From G963676095 sp963676095 (GTDB lineage: Bacteria > Bacteroidota > Bacteroidia > Bacteroidales > Prolixibacteraceae), in the NCBI GenBank assembly GCA_963676095.1, contig OY781040.1, positions 1,550,001-1,614,000 on the forward strand: a stretch of 64,000 bases of DNA, in the 5' to 3' direction. Under the pieces are notes generated by a model. The model was given only the letters and a program-made list of their open reading frames with translations. It was not told the origin of the DNA and searched no databases. Within the stretch, counting starts at the first letter, position 1; the number at the start of each line of letters is the position of its first letter. This document shows positions 53,187 through 62,200 of this stretch, piece by piece. The translations under genes were made by a program, and so were the position numbers.

Positions 53187-56100
53187 TTAGAAATTAACAT
53201 TGATTCCGCAAACAAAATTCGGAGACTCGTAACCGCCCAGCAGATATTTTGCATCTTTACTTTTAGCAAGTGTGAAAACATTTTCAACATTAAAGTTCAG
53301 ACGAACATTTTTCAAGTGTAGTTTTGACGAAAATGCTGAAGGGATCCGGTAAGCCAGCGAAACATTGCTTAAACGCACGTTCGAAGCGCTCAGAATATTC
53401 ACGTCGGCATACGAATAAATGCTATACAAATCGTAACTGTAATCCGGTTCATATTCATAAACTACACGGGGAACATTGGTCACCGCTTCGTCGCCAGCCT
53501 GCTTCCATCTGTCATTAATCCTTTTGTTAGTCACGGCAATATTGGTTTTATACCCTGGAAGCGCCGAAGAATAACTATTGCTCAACATAGGTAACATAGT
53601 ATTCCGGATTTTGTGGCCCAACTGATAAATGAAGAGTGCTGACAATTCAAAATTTTTATAATTGAAAGATGTGTTAAATGAGCCACTGTGAATGGGTACT
53701 TCTGTTCCGTAATTTTCAATAGCACCCAGATCTGAAGGGTCGCTGCTCACTGCGTTCCCGTCTGCATCATATACCTGTGGTAACCCGGTATTACTTAAAC
53801 CTGCCCATTTATATCCGTAAATAGAATTATACGGAGTTCCAATCCTTGGATATGCAGAAGGATAATCCAGCTGCAGATAATACACCGGGGCCTCCACATT
53901 CACATAAGTTACTTTATTCTTGTTATAACCATATAGCCAGGTGACGTTCCAACCAAAGTTACGGTTTCTGATAATTGCAGCATTCAAGGTTATCTCGAGC
54001 CCCCGGTTACGCATTTTACCATTATTGATGGTATAGGTTGAATACCCCCAGCCTTCTGTTGGTACCCCCATCGTATTGGCCAGCAGATCGCTTCCCTGTT
54101 TATTGTATAGCTCAACGGTCCCGCTTAAACGCTGATGAAGCAAGGAGAAATCAACGCCCAGATTTGTCGTTGTCGTTTTTTCCCACGACAGTTCTGGATT
54201 CGGGCGCGAATTTATATAACCATATGTTCCGCCAACAGTGGAACTGGTATAATAGCTTGCCGTCATATAAGGAGCTGAATCCTTGGCGATATTACCTCCA
54301 ATCCCGTAAGAAAAGCGCAATTTCAACATATCCACCCAGGGAGTCCCGAAAAATGCTTCCTTGTTGATATTCCAGCTTGCCCCAAGCGACCAGGTCGGTT
54401 TATTCTGGTATTTGCTGTCGGTACCCCAAAGGTTTGAGCGGTCCCAGCGTAAACTTCCGGTTGCCGTGTATTTGCCGTCGTATGTATAGCCCGCATTTCC
54501 ATAGATTGATACAAAACGGTTCACCAATTCACGTTGCTTTGCAAAATCATTCGAAGTCATAGAACCTCCCAGAATCGTTCCGGATGTGCTGATCAGGGAA
54601 CTTTGATTGACAGAAGTGAAGGTCAGCATCTCCGGATCGTAACCGTAAAGCGTATTGTCCCGGTACTCCAGTTTGGAATGACGTGTTTCCGAACCGGCAA
54701 TAACGGTCACCTGGTGTTTTTCACTGAAAGTCCGGCTGAAATCCAGTTGCTGACGGAAATTGTAAGCATTGGAATATTGCTCACGGGTATAGTAAATATT
54801 TCCGTAAGGCAGATTATATTGCGCCTCCCCCGATGAAACAGTAGCCATTCCGTTCACTTTATTACGTACCTCGTACGACTCTTTATTTTTTAACTGATTC
54901 ATCCGGTCAACTGCATATTCATACTGGAACATGGCACTATACTTCAACCAATCCGTAATTTTCACATTTAGTTTCGTATAAGTACGGTTTGAAAAATTCC
55001 GGCTTTTCTTTAGGTTCCAGCCCAGTTCGTCCATCGGGGTAATATCCATGCTGTACAATCCGTAGGTATTTATGGCATTCATGGTTGAAGCGCTGTAACG
55101 TGACCCGGCCGTTGATGTAAACGAAGTTCCGTCTTTATTAACCAGACGGTCATAAGGTTGATAAGTAAAGCCGGGGCTCAACACATCATAGCTTTGTTCC
55201 GTTTCCTTTACATAATCGATGTAAGTTCCCAGATCAACGGTCAGCCATTTGGTCACTTCAGTCGAATTACGGAGGTTAATGCCGACCGACTCGTCCTTTG
55301 AATAAATATCCTCGTACTTATTGTTTTTATAGGTTACTGAAGCGTTGAAACTATTCTGATCAGTCGCTTTTCCCATGCTCACATTGTATTGCTGATAAAA
55401 TGGATTACGTTTGGCATATTTCTCAACATCCCTGTAATATTGGTAGCCCATGCCTGCCAACGAATTCAGCGTATTGGTCATGTCCGGTTCGGAAAGGGTT
55501 CCCGCATAATAATTCAGGATAGCCTGCATACCCTGGCTGGGATAAATGGCATTATTCAATAACGACTCCGCATAGGTTCCCGCAGAACCATCAGTTGCCT
55601 GCAAATTAGGGTTCCCTGCAGCCCATTCCTTTTCCAAATCAACAATATCAGCGGCATCTGTCAGGTTCCCGGTATAGTATTTATACGGTGAAACAGTTAG
55701 ATTCCCAGAAAATGACACGTTCGTTTTCCCTTTGGCTGCCTTTTTTGTAACGATTACCACAACCCCGTTGGCAGCACGCGCACCATAGATCGATGTTGCA
55801 GCGGCATCTTTCAACACCGTGATACTTTCGATATCTTCCAGGTTCAGATCAGGCAGATTTTCTTCCAGGCTTCCGGTTGACGTATAACGGGTATTTTCAA
55901 CGGGGAAACCATCAATCACATACAAAGGAGTAGTCATGCCGTTCATGGAGGTGGTCCCGCGCAGTAACCCGTCAGTAAAACCGGCTACCCGTCCTTCAAT
56001 CAGCGTGTTCAAGTCACTCAACCGCTGGGTTTCCAGATTCTCAGTGGTTAATTTAGAGAATGAACCGGTAGAACGCTCCCTCGATATTGTTTGATAACCG

Positions 56101-56786
56101 GTCACGATCACATCATCTAGATTGCTCTGGCTTTCTTCAAGCTTAACTGAGATAAACACCCGATTGGACACATCCAGTTCCTGAGTCTTCATTCCGACAA
56201 ACGAAATCAAAAGCCTGTTCTTTCCATCCTGAAGTTCAATGGAAAAGCGACCGTCCGAATCCGAAGTGGTACCGGTTGTCGTACCTTTCACGACAATACT
56301 GGCCCCGGGCATTGGCGATCCTTTTTCATCGGTTATTTTTCCCCGGACCACCTTCATCGGAGTCCCGGTCGGAATTTTTTCCTGTTTCTGATTTTGAATG
56401 CCTCCACTGTCCGAAGATTCGGGGGTTTCCTGTAAACTTTTTGGTGCAAGAATAATCTGCTTGTTTACGATCTGATAAGTAGTTTCACCGTCACTAAAAA
56501 GTTTTTCCAGTACCTTTTCCAGTTTTTCATTACTTACTTCAATGGAAATACGCCTGCTGGTATTTACCAGATTGTTGTTGTAGATAAAGGAATATCCGGA
56601 AGCCTTTTCAATTTCGTTTAAAGCTTCTTTTAACGTCACATTTTTCAGTGACAAAGAGATTTTTAATACATTTGCCTGCAATGGAGTTACTGAAAGTATC
56701 AGAAACATCAGACAAATGTAAAACACAGAACTTAAGGTTTGCCGGGACCTGCAATGTCCGGGCAAATGAGTTTTTTTACCGTTCAT
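53187..56786 (-). CDS. SusC family transporter with STN signalling domain
   Basis: 1199 residues. Signal region YICLMFLILSVTPLQANVLK, STN domain at about 45-100 (LSLKNVTLKEALNEIEKASG), a linker, the carboxypeptidase-regulatory-like domain (about 145-215), SusC box with LDDVIVTGYQTISRERSTGS, plug (DAAATSIYGARAANGVVVIV) and barrel ending VCGINVNF. It takes part in the second sigma/FecR signalling circuit in this window, with FecR and sigma genes upstream. Substrate unknown. Confidence 0.95.
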   Translation of the reverse strand: MNGKKTHLPGHCRSRQTLSSVFYICLMFLILSVTPLQANVLKISLSLKNVTLKEALNEIEKASGYSFIYNNNLVNTSRRISIEVSNEKLEKVLEKLFSDGETTYQIVNKQIILAPKSLQETPESSDSGGIQNQKQEKIPTGTPMKVVRGKITDEKGSPMPGASIVVKGTTTGTTSDSDGRFSIELQDGKNRLLISFVGMKTQELDVSNRVFISVKLEESQSNLDDVIVTGYQTISRERSTGSFSKLTTENLETQRLSDLNTLIEGRVAGFTDGLLRGTTSMNGMTTPLYVIDGFPVENTRYTSTGSLEENLPDLNLEDIESITVLKDAAATSIYGARAANGVVVIVTKKAAKGKTNVSFSGNLTVSPYKYYTGNLTDAADIVDLEKEWAAGNPNLQATDGSAGTYAESLLNNAIYPSQGMQAILNYYAGTLSEPDMTNTLNSLAGMGYQYYRDVEKYAKRNPFYQQYNVSMGKATDQNSFNASVTYKNNKYEDIYSKDESVGINLRNSTEVTKWLTVDLGTYIDYVKETEQSYDVLSPGFTYQPYDRLVNKDGTSFTSTAGSRYSASTMNAINTYGLYSMDITPMDELGWNLKKSRNFSNRTYTKLNVKITDWLKYSAMFQYEYAVDRMNQLKNKESYEVRNKVNGMATVSSGEAQYNLPYGNIYYTREQYSNAYNFRQQLDFSRTFSEKHQVTVIAGSETRHSKLEYRDNTLYGYDPEMLTFTSVNQSSLISTSGTILGGSMTSNDFAKQRELVNRFVSIYGNAGYTYDGKYTATGSLRWDRSNLWGTDSKYQNKPTWSLGASWNINKEAFFGTPWVDMLKLRFSYGIGGNIAKDSAPYMTASYYTSSTVGGTYGYINSRPNPELSWEKTTTTNLGVDFSLLHQRLSGTVELYNKQGSDLLANTMGVPTEGWGYSTYTINNGKMRNRGLEITLNAAIIRNRNFGWNVTWLYGYNKNKVTYVNVEAPVYYLQLDYPSAYPRIGTPYNSIYGYKWAGLSNTGLPQVYDADGNAVSSDPSDLGAIENYGTEVPIHSGSFNTSFNYKNFELSALFIYQLGHKIRNTMLPMLSNSYSSALPGYKTNIAVTNKRINDRWKQAGDEAVTNVPRVVYEYEPDYSYDLYSIYSYADVNILSASNVRLSNVSLAYRIPSAFSSKLHLKNVRLNFNVENVFTLAKSKDAKYLLGGYESPNFVCGINVNF

Positions 56787-56816
56787 TTGCTTTGATTTTA
56801 GAATAATAAATAGAAG

Positions 56817-57791
56817 TTATTTTTTAGCGATGATAACTTTATTGTTTACAATATGATAAGTAATGGGTGATGTTTTTTTCAGTAGCTCCATTATTTGAAC
56901 CATCGACTCACTGCTGAATTTTGCAGTAAAGTGATAATTGTCTATTGAGGTGTCAGCTAGCTGTATTTCCATGCCATGCCAACGTTCCAGCATCTTTTTC
57001 ACATCCAGCATCGAAGCATTGTCGAATATCAGGATACCTTCTTTCCATGCTTTATAATTCTCAACAGTTTCATCTTTCTCAACAGTTGTTGCCTTTTTAT
57101 TCTTTGAGATAACAACAATATCGTTGGGCTTCATTTCAATCGACTTATTCATGGAATTTTGGGCATTCGGATCAGTAACGGTAATGGATCCTTCCATCAG
57201 TGCAGCCGTCACGGTAGCGTCGTTATCATAAGAGGAAAGATTAAATTTAGTTCCGTGCACCATCACTTCCACGCCACTCCTGGTTGAAACCACCATTGGC
57301 CAGTCCGGGTTCTTCACCACCTCAAAATAGGCTTCACCGGTTAAAAAAACATTCCTTGTTTTCCGGTCAAATTTCCGGGGGTATTTCAGTGTTGAATTCG
57401 AATTAAGCCAGACCGTGCTCCCGTCCGGTAACGTAACTTTACCTTTTACCCCCGGGAAGGTTGACATTTCGACCGAATTGCTGCTCAGTTGCAGTGGCGC
57501 CGTTTCCCGGTTCACTGATAAAAAAATGACAGCTAACAACAGGGGAATAACCAGAACCGCCGAAATCCGCTGAAACCGGTTAAGCCAAATCCGGTTATTC
57601 CGGAATCGCAGTCTCAGGCTGTTAAAGTTTGACTTTAGCCGGGGGTTTTTAGCATTGAGTGCACTCAAATTATAAAGCATATTGAAATACTCCCGGTTTT
57701 CAGGAGACTGCCCTATCCAGGAAATCACCTGATCCCGTTCTGAATCTGAAGCATTCCCTTCAATGTATCTGACGATAATTCTCTTATCCAT
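56817..57791 (-). CDS. FecR-like anti-sigma factor
   Basis: 324 residues. The N-terminal cytoplasmic part (about 1-70) is followed by one helix at about 76-93 (ISAVLVIPLLLAVIFLSV), a FecR domain at about 105-200 (TFPGVKGKVTLPDGSTVWLN; VFLTGEAYFEVVKNPDWPMV) and DUF4974 at the C-terminus (MLERWHGMEIQLADTSIDNY). It should hold the sigma factor of 57871-58461 until the SusC STN domain signals. Gene order sigma-FecR-susC-susD is the standard one. Confidence 0.95.
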   Translation of the reverse strand: MDKRIIVRYIEGNASDSERDQVISWIGQSPENREYFNMLYNLSALNAKNPRLKSNFNSLRLRFRNNRIWLNRFQRISAVLVIPLLLAVIFLSVNRETAPLQLSSNSVEMSTFPGVKGKVTLPDGSTVWLNSNSTLKYPRKFDRKTRNVFLTGEAYFEVVKNPDWPMVVSTRSGVEVMVHGTKFNLSSYDNDATVTAALMEGSITVTDPNAQNSMNKSIEMKPNDIVVISKNKKATTVEKDETVENYKAWKEGILIFDNASMLDVKKMLERWHGMEIQLADTSIDNYHFTAKFSSESMVQIMELLKKTSPITYHIVNNKVIIAKK

Positions 57792-57870
57792 ACTATTTCT
57801 ATTTCGATGTGTTTTATAACATGAATTACGTTTCAGAATTAAAACACCCTAAACAGAAATCAATATTTTT

Positions 57871-58461
57871 TCAGAAAAAAATATCAAAGAGAAAATATAA
57901 CATGAAGAAATCTTTCAAATTTGCCCGTAAAACCCGTAATGTTTGCATCATTCTGTATTCAATAGTTTTTGTCGAAACATTGAGCTTTTCAGCAATTTCA
58001 GTATAGGTTAATCCGTGTTCACGGTTCAGTTGATAGATCTGCTTATTAATATCAGGCAATCCTTCAAACGACTGGTTAACAATTGCTTCAATATCCTTCA
58101 AAATCAACTTTTCCGAAACCGGATCTGTTAAGGCCCCCAATGCCAACTCCCGGTCCATCTGGATTTCGTGATCCTCATATCTTTTTTTATGAGCCTGCTT
58201 CCTGAGATAATCAATACACAAATTGCGCGTCATTGCCAATCCGATTTGAGCGAAGGGATATTCAACAGACAAAAAAGACCTTTTTTCCCATATTTTCAGA
58301 AATATTTCCTGGGCAATTTCCCGGGCGACCTCATCATCTTTTACAAAACGATACGCATAGGAAGCTATCCGGTTAAAATACATTTCATACAGCAACTCAA
58401 ATGCAGCGACATTTCCATCCCTGACCTGCCTCATAATAATATGATCTTTGTGTTGCTCCAT
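57871..58461 (-). CDS. ECF RNA polymerase sigma factor
   Basis: 196 residues. Region 2 is at about 20-90 (VAREIAQEIFLKIWEKRSFL; AMTRNLCIDYLRKQAHKKRY) and region 4 at about 125-180 (LNREHGLTYTEIAEKLNVST; IEYRMMQTLRVLRANLKDFF). The gap to FecR is 79 bp, longer than usual. It is the first gene of the second regulated susCD operon. Upstream 58528-58560 holds three 11-bp direct repeats. Confidence 0.95.
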   Translation of the reverse strand: MEQHKDHIIMRQVRDGNVAAFELLYEMYFNRIASYAYRFVKDDEVAREIAQEIFLKIWEKRSFLSVEYPFAQIGLAMTRNLCIDYLRKQAHKKRYEDHEIQMDRELALGALTDPVSEKLILKDIEAIVNQSFEGLPDINKQIYQLNREHGLTYTEIAEKLNVSTKTIEYRMMQTLRVLRANLKDFFMLYFLFDIFF

Positions 58462-58527
58462 TAATTCCCTTCCCGAATAAAAGGGTGAAAGTTATAAAAA
58501 GAGACCAGATTGTCAAATTAAGCAAAA

Positions 58528-58560
58528 AAAATAACCGGAAAATAACCGGAAAATCACCGT
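58528..58560. repeat. three 11-bp direct repeats upstream of the ECF sigma gene
   Basis: AAAATAACCGG, AAAATAACCGG and AAAATCACCGT follow one another without spacer, one helical turn each, about 67 bp before the sigma start. They may be a protein-binding site. No gene is seen in 58462-58763. Confidence 0.5.
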
Positions 58561-58718
58561 TATGTCCATTTCCGCAGATAATGATACAGATTTTCGTGAA
58601 GTGTAAAAACAGGTTGTACCCGAACTGTCCGTTACCGGCTCTTAGCCCTCTGATAGATATAAAAGAAGAGATGACAAAAAATAACAGGTACGGGACCTTA
58701 ATTATGGCTTAGCCAAAG

Positions 58719-58746
58719 AAAAGGATGGCTCCAAACCATCCTTTTT
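58719..58746. terminator. GGATGG/CCATCC hairpin, copy D
   Basis: AAAAGGATGG pairs with CCATCCTTTTT around CTCCAAA. It is nearly the same as the terminators of the small-RNA units A and B, and a related hairpin is at 62786-62812. It lies about 260 bp before the sigma gene and just left of the insertion sequence; no clear -7 element is seen before it. Confidence 0.65.
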
Positions 58747-58860
58747 CCAATCATCTTCCCGTTAGTTTCAGAACTCCTGACCTGAGAAATATGAATCAAA
58801 TAGTTAATGGATTTGGATCGTAAAAGATGAAGTCGCATTTTTACAGGAAAAAATACGGTT

Positions 58861-59337
58861 ATGCAAATGCAGCTTCCCATTTTCCCGGCATCGACCAAAC
58901 TGGTGAATTCGAACGTTGGATTCTTTGAGAAAGACGATTTTGTCTATTACCTGCATAATGGATCACCCATTTTCTGCCATGATAAGAATGACCTGAACAG
59001 CTACCGTTATATTTTGGCCAATATGGTCGTGAGCCGGTTATGCAGCCCCACGGAGTTGGCCAAAGCCTTAGGGGTAAGTAACCGGAATATCCAGCGTTAT
59101 GCCAGGACCTTACGGGAAAAAGGGACGGATTGGTTTTTCCACAAACAAGGCAAGCATGGGGATGCTCATAAGCTGACCGATGAAGTGTTAAGGACAGTTC
59201 AGCAGATGCTTGACCGGTATGAGCCGGTAGCCAGGGTAGCCAGGGAGTTGGGGGTTACCGAAGGAGCGTTGCGTTACCACATCAGGCAAGGGACCATTAA
59301 AAAAAAGAGCCGCCCGGAGGGATATCCCCGGCTTTGA
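58861..59337 (+). CDS. IS helix-turn-helix protein (transposase orfA)
   Basis: 158 residues. The first 45 (FPASTKLVNSNVGFFEKDDF, NGSPIFCHDKNDLNSYRYIL) are a conserved pre-domain, then a helix-turn-helix (LCSPTELAKALGVSNRNIQR) and a second one near the end (VARVARELGVTEGALRYHIR). It likely binds the ends of the element. At codons 147-149 lies AAA AAA AAG, with an A AAA AAG slippery heptamer at 59301-59307; slipping back by one base leads into the transposase frame and gives a 735-residue fusion. Confidence 0.88.
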   Translation: MQMQLPIFPASTKLVNSNVGFFEKDDFVYYLHNGSPIFCHDKNDLNSYRYILANMVVSRLCSPTELAKALGVSNRNIQRYARTLREKGTDWFFHKQGKHGDAHKLTDEVLRTVQQMLDRYEPVARVARELGVTEGALRYHIRQGTIKKKSRPEGYPRL

Positions 59338-59340
59338 GTT
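59301..59340 (+). promoter_or_regulatory. probable programmed -1 frameshift site
   Basis: The heptamer A AAA AAG (59301-59307) is in the correct register with orfA. Downstream, GGGATATCCC and outer GCCG/CGGC can form a stem at about 59309-59332 that could stall the ribosome. The -1 frame has no stop from the heptamer into the transposase. Confidence 0.7.
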
Positions 59341-61067
59341 TACCCTCCCATCGCAACCATCTGGATCTGCTTGCCGGTGAACTAATGGGTATGGGGGCAA
59401 CAAGAACAGAAGAACGGGAGATGGCTGTTCAACACCAAATAGATACCACCCCGATATATTTTGAAGCTTGTGAAAGTGTCCCCGAAGCAGGGGTACTGCT
59501 GCTGTTACCCTTTCTGGAAGAAACCGGCCTGTTTAGTTTCAGGGAGCACTACCAAGAACTGGATCCGGGCTATTATTACCTGGATTTTATCGTTTTATTT
59601 TTGGCTTTCATGTATTTGCGCAGGATCAAAAACCCCGAGCAGTTAAAGCACCACAGTCCCGGTGAATTTGGCAAGATCATGGGCCTGGACCGGGTACCGG
59701 AAGCCAAATGCTTACGGGGTAAATTAAAAGAGATCTGCACCCAGGGGCACACCCGGGATTGGAACATGGAATTGGCCGGCAAGTGGTCATGTGCAGAAGA
59801 AAACGAGTTTTATTACATTGACGGGCATGTTCAGGTTTACACCGGATACCAGGCCCGCCTGGGAAAGAAACATGTATCCAGGCAAAAGCTTTGCCTGCCG
59901 GGGATGCAGGAATTTTGGGTAAATAACTCCCGGGGGATGCCTTATTTCTATGTCACCGGGCAGGTGAATGAGAAGTTACTGGAGATGCTGGACGGGGCCA
60001 TTATCCCCGCGTTACTGGAACAGATGCCGTGCAAATATACCCCGGAAGAATTGGAGCAGGACCCTGACCTGCCCCGGTTAACCCTTGTTTTCGACCGGGA
60101 AGCATACAGCCCTGAGTTTTTTAAAAAAATATGGGATGATTACCGCATTGCCGTGATCACTTACCGCAAAGCAGTGAAAGATTGCTGGGATGAAAATGAC
60201 TTTTCCCCTTACACCATTGATATCGAAGGTAATCCAAACACCATGATGCTGGAAGAAAAACCGGTGGTATTGAACGGGGTACCCATGCGGGAAGTCAGGA
60301 GGTTATCGGATGGGCACCAAACCAGCGTGATCACTACCAACAAAAAATTGTCGGTCTTGCTGATTGCCCTTTACATGTTTGCCCGCTGGAGCCAGGAAAA
60401 TTTTTTCAAGTACATGAGACAAGACTACGACTTTGACCGGATCATGCAATACACAGTAGAACAGATCGATCAGGAGATGGTGGTAAACAATCCTGAGTAC
60501 AATAATATCACCTGCAAAATCGGTAAGTTAAGGGAAAAGATCAGCCGCCGCAAAGCCCTTCTGTTTGAGTTGATCGAAGATCACCTGGAAGAAGACCTGG
60601 ATCACTCGGGCAAATACCAGCAAAGACAGGGCAAAGTCCGCGAGGAACTCCGGGAACTGGAAAATCTGGAAAAAGAATGGCTGGAGAAAAGAAGCCGGAT
60701 CCCAAGCCGGATCAAAATCAGGGAAATGCCCCAAGAGATCCGCTACGCCAAATTGCATACCGAAAGTAAGCGTTTCCAGAACATCATCAAGATGATCTGT
60801 TACCGGGCCGAAACTTCTTTTGCCAACCTGCTCTCCCCTGGCTTTAAAAGAAGCGTCGATGAAAAACGAACCCTGGTAAAAAGTATGATCAAGTCACCGG
60901 CAGACATCATCCCGGATGCGCAAAATAACAAACTGACCGTAAAAATCTATAGCCAGTCAACCAGCAGAATGAATGCTGCCCTTCAGAAAGTAATCCAACA
61001 AATCAACGCCTGTCAGACAAAATATCCCGGGACTAACCTGGTGCTTAACTTTGAAATCGCGACATGA
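59334..61067 (+). CDS. IS DDE transposase (orfB)
   Basis: 577 residues if begun at the TTG at 59334, which overlaps the orfA stop by 4 nt; the frame is open back to the slippery site at 59301, so it is more likely made as a fusion with orfA. Candidate catalytic residues are Asp in FYYIDGHVQVYTGY, Asp in LVFDREAYSPEFFKKI and Glu in ARWSQENFFKYMRQDY, the last like the Y-R-E signature of IS4-type transposases. The C-terminal 170 residues are helical and charged (coiled coil near KIGKLREKISRRKALLFELI). Confidence 0.88.
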   Translation: MSLPSHRNHLDLLAGELMGMGATRTEEREMAVQHQIDTTPIYFEACESVPEAGVLLLLPFLEETGLFSFREHYQELDPGYYYLDFIVLFLAFMYLRRIKNPEQLKHHSPGEFGKIMGLDRVPEAKCLRGKLKEICTQGHTRDWNMELAGKWSCAEENEFYYIDGHVQVYTGYQARLGKKHVSRQKLCLPGMQEFWVNNSRGMPYFYVTGQVNEKLLEMLDGAIIPALLEQMPCKYTPEELEQDPDLPRLTLVFDREAYSPEFFKKIWDDYRIAVITYRKAVKDCWDENDFSPYTIDIEGNPNTMMLEEKPVVLNGVPMREVRRLSDGHQTSVITTNKKLSVLLIALYMFARWSQENFFKYMRQDYDFDRIMQYTVEQIDQEMVVNNPEYNNITCKIGKLREKISRRKALLFELIEDHLEEDLDHSGKYQQRQGKVREELRELENLEKEWLEKRSRIPSRIKIREMPQEIRYAKLHTESKRFQNIIKMICYRAETSFANLLSPGFKRSVDEKRTLVKSMIKSPADIIPDAQNNKLTVKIYSQSTSRMNAALQKVIQQINACQTKYPGTNLVLNFEIAT

Positions 61068-61133
61068 ATTTTACGTCAGGTCAGGAGTTCTGAGTTTACC
61101 GTTTTCCCAATCGCCTTTTTCAAATTTTTAATC

Positions 61134-61179
61134 ATGAGCCTGCTCCGAAAACAAAAACGTTTTCGGAACAAGCGCTCAT
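61134..61179. other. long nested stem-loop right of the insertion sequence
   Basis: ATGAGC pairs with GCTCAT, and inside it TCCGAAAAC pairs with GTTTTCGGA. There is no T-run, so it is not a clear terminator. It lies 41 bp outside the element's right end and about 80 bp before the promoter of the XRE-type gene. Confidence 0.55.
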
Positions 61180-61256
61180 AATCAACCCCACAGGGGGTGT
61201 TTCGACTCGTGCTGTTTAATAGATGAAAGTCGCATAAAAAATCTAAGGCATTTTAT

Positions 61257-61288
61257 TTTGGTATAAACAAGCCCGTTTCATAAATTTG
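61257..61288 (+). promoter_or_regulatory. consensus Bacteroidota promoter of the XRE-type regulator
   Basis: TTTG at 61257-61260 and TAAATTTG at 61281-61288 are 20 bp apart. Transcription from near 61295 gives a leader of about 215 nt with two strong stem-loops. Confidence 0.6.
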
Positions 61289-61325
61289 GTGTTTAAAACT
61301 TAGATGTTTTTGACAAAGCATTAAT

Positions 61326-61414
61326 CCTGCGGTTCCGAACAGTACGGCCAATACTTTTCTAATGGAACCGCAGGGCAATCTACACCGGAAAAAGGCAGCT
61401 AAGTATTCCGGTGT
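61326..61414 (+). promoter_or_regulatory. two stem-loops in the leader of the XRE-type regulator
   Basis: CCTGCGGTTCC (61326-61336) pairs perfectly with GGAACCGCAGG (61364-61374) over a 27-nt loop, and ACACCGGAA (61382-61390) with TTCCGGTGT (61406-61414) over 15 nt. The two lie 7 nt apart. Function unknown; a structured leader or small RNA is possible. Confidence 0.5.
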
Positions 61415-61511
61415 TTCTATGTCTTACAGGATAAATTTTATGTCATAGGCATCTGAGATTTTTAATTTTTCAATTACAAATATTGTCAAAATAATTATCA
61501 AATGCAAACTA

Positions 61512-62198
61512 ATGATTAAAATAATCAACAATAATTATTTATCAAAGAATCTAAAATTATTACGAAATTGCATTGATGAATCCCAGGAGCGTTTTGCCGA
61601 GCGGTTCAACGTAAAGCGTAGCAACATTGCATCGTATGAAAGGGGCACCGAACCCAGACTCTTATTCATCCTCGATGTTGCGAATTACTTTCAATTAAAA
61701 TTAGACGACCTGGTATCCAATGATCTGGAATTGCACCCGGAACTTCTGCAGACGTTCAAAGAACATAACAATCAGCAAATTCCGCAGGTTTCAGAACCGC
61801 TCCTGAAACTAAAGCAGAGAAAGGACGAACAGAACCAGCCGGATTCAAAAATTTCGGAAAGGGTGTCCCTCATAATCAACAGGCTTTCTACCAGCCGCAA
61901 TAGTTTTGCCAACGATCTCGGCTACCCCAAACCGCAGACGATCTATGATATTACCGATGGAAAATCGGCCCCGAGCTACGACTTCTTTCGTCGCTTCATG
62001 CTTTCAGAATATTCTGAAGTAATAAACATCGACTGGCTCCTTACCGGTCGCGGTAAAATGATCATTGCCCCTGAGCCGGAAACCTCCTCTGCCCCCACCG
62101 ATCCTGCCATCATCAGGATGATCCGGAAAGTTGTTTCGGAAAATGCGCTGCTGGAAAAAAAGGTGGAGGAAATGAAAGAAAAAAAGGGGCGGGGTTGA
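61512..62198 (+). CDS. XRE-type regulator with two helix-turn-helix domains
   Basis: 228 residues. The N-terminal XRE domain is at about 5-65 (QERFAERFNVKRSNIASYER). The second DNA-binding-like domain at about 112-185 (INRLSTSRNSFANDLGYPKP; FRRFMLSEYSEVINIDWLLT, then GRGKM) resembles the N-terminal domain of phage CI-type repressors common in Bacteroidota. A short coiled coil ends the protein. It stands alone behind a structured leader. Its stop is directly next to a truncated ATPase gene on the other strand, so its insertion may have cut that gene. Confidence 0.82.
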   Translation: MIKIINNNYLSKNLKLLRNCIDESQERFAERFNVKRSNIASYERGTEPRLLFILDVANYFQLKLDDLVSNDLELHPELLQTFKEHNNQQIPQVSEPLLKLKQRKDEQNQPDSKISERVSLIINRLSTSRNSFANDLGYPKPQTIYDITDGKSAPSYDFFRRFMLSEYSEVINIDWLLTGRGKMIIAPEPETSSAPTDPAIIRMIRKVVSENALLEKKVEEMKEKKGRG

Positions 62199-62200
62199 TT

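Larger units (their letters stand above)
58764..61097 (+). mobile_element. intact insertion sequence, 2324 bp plus 5-bp target duplication
   Basis: The ends are a perfect 17-bp inverted repeat, CAGAACTCCTGACCTGA at 58769-58785 and its complement at 61076-61092. The flanks AGTTT at 58764-58768 and 61093-61097 are a 5-bp target duplication. Inside are two overlapping frames, a helix-turn-helix protein and a DDE transposase, joined by a probable -1 frameshift. Length, duplication size and Y-R-E-type transposase resemble the IS4/IS1634 group, but the separate HTH frame is unusual. Both ends, the duplication and both frames are intact, so the insertion may be recent. Confidence 0.92.

Noticed and set aside
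61326..61414. Integron attC site
   Set aside because: No GTTRRRY/RYYYAAC core sites, no integrase and no cassette arrangement.
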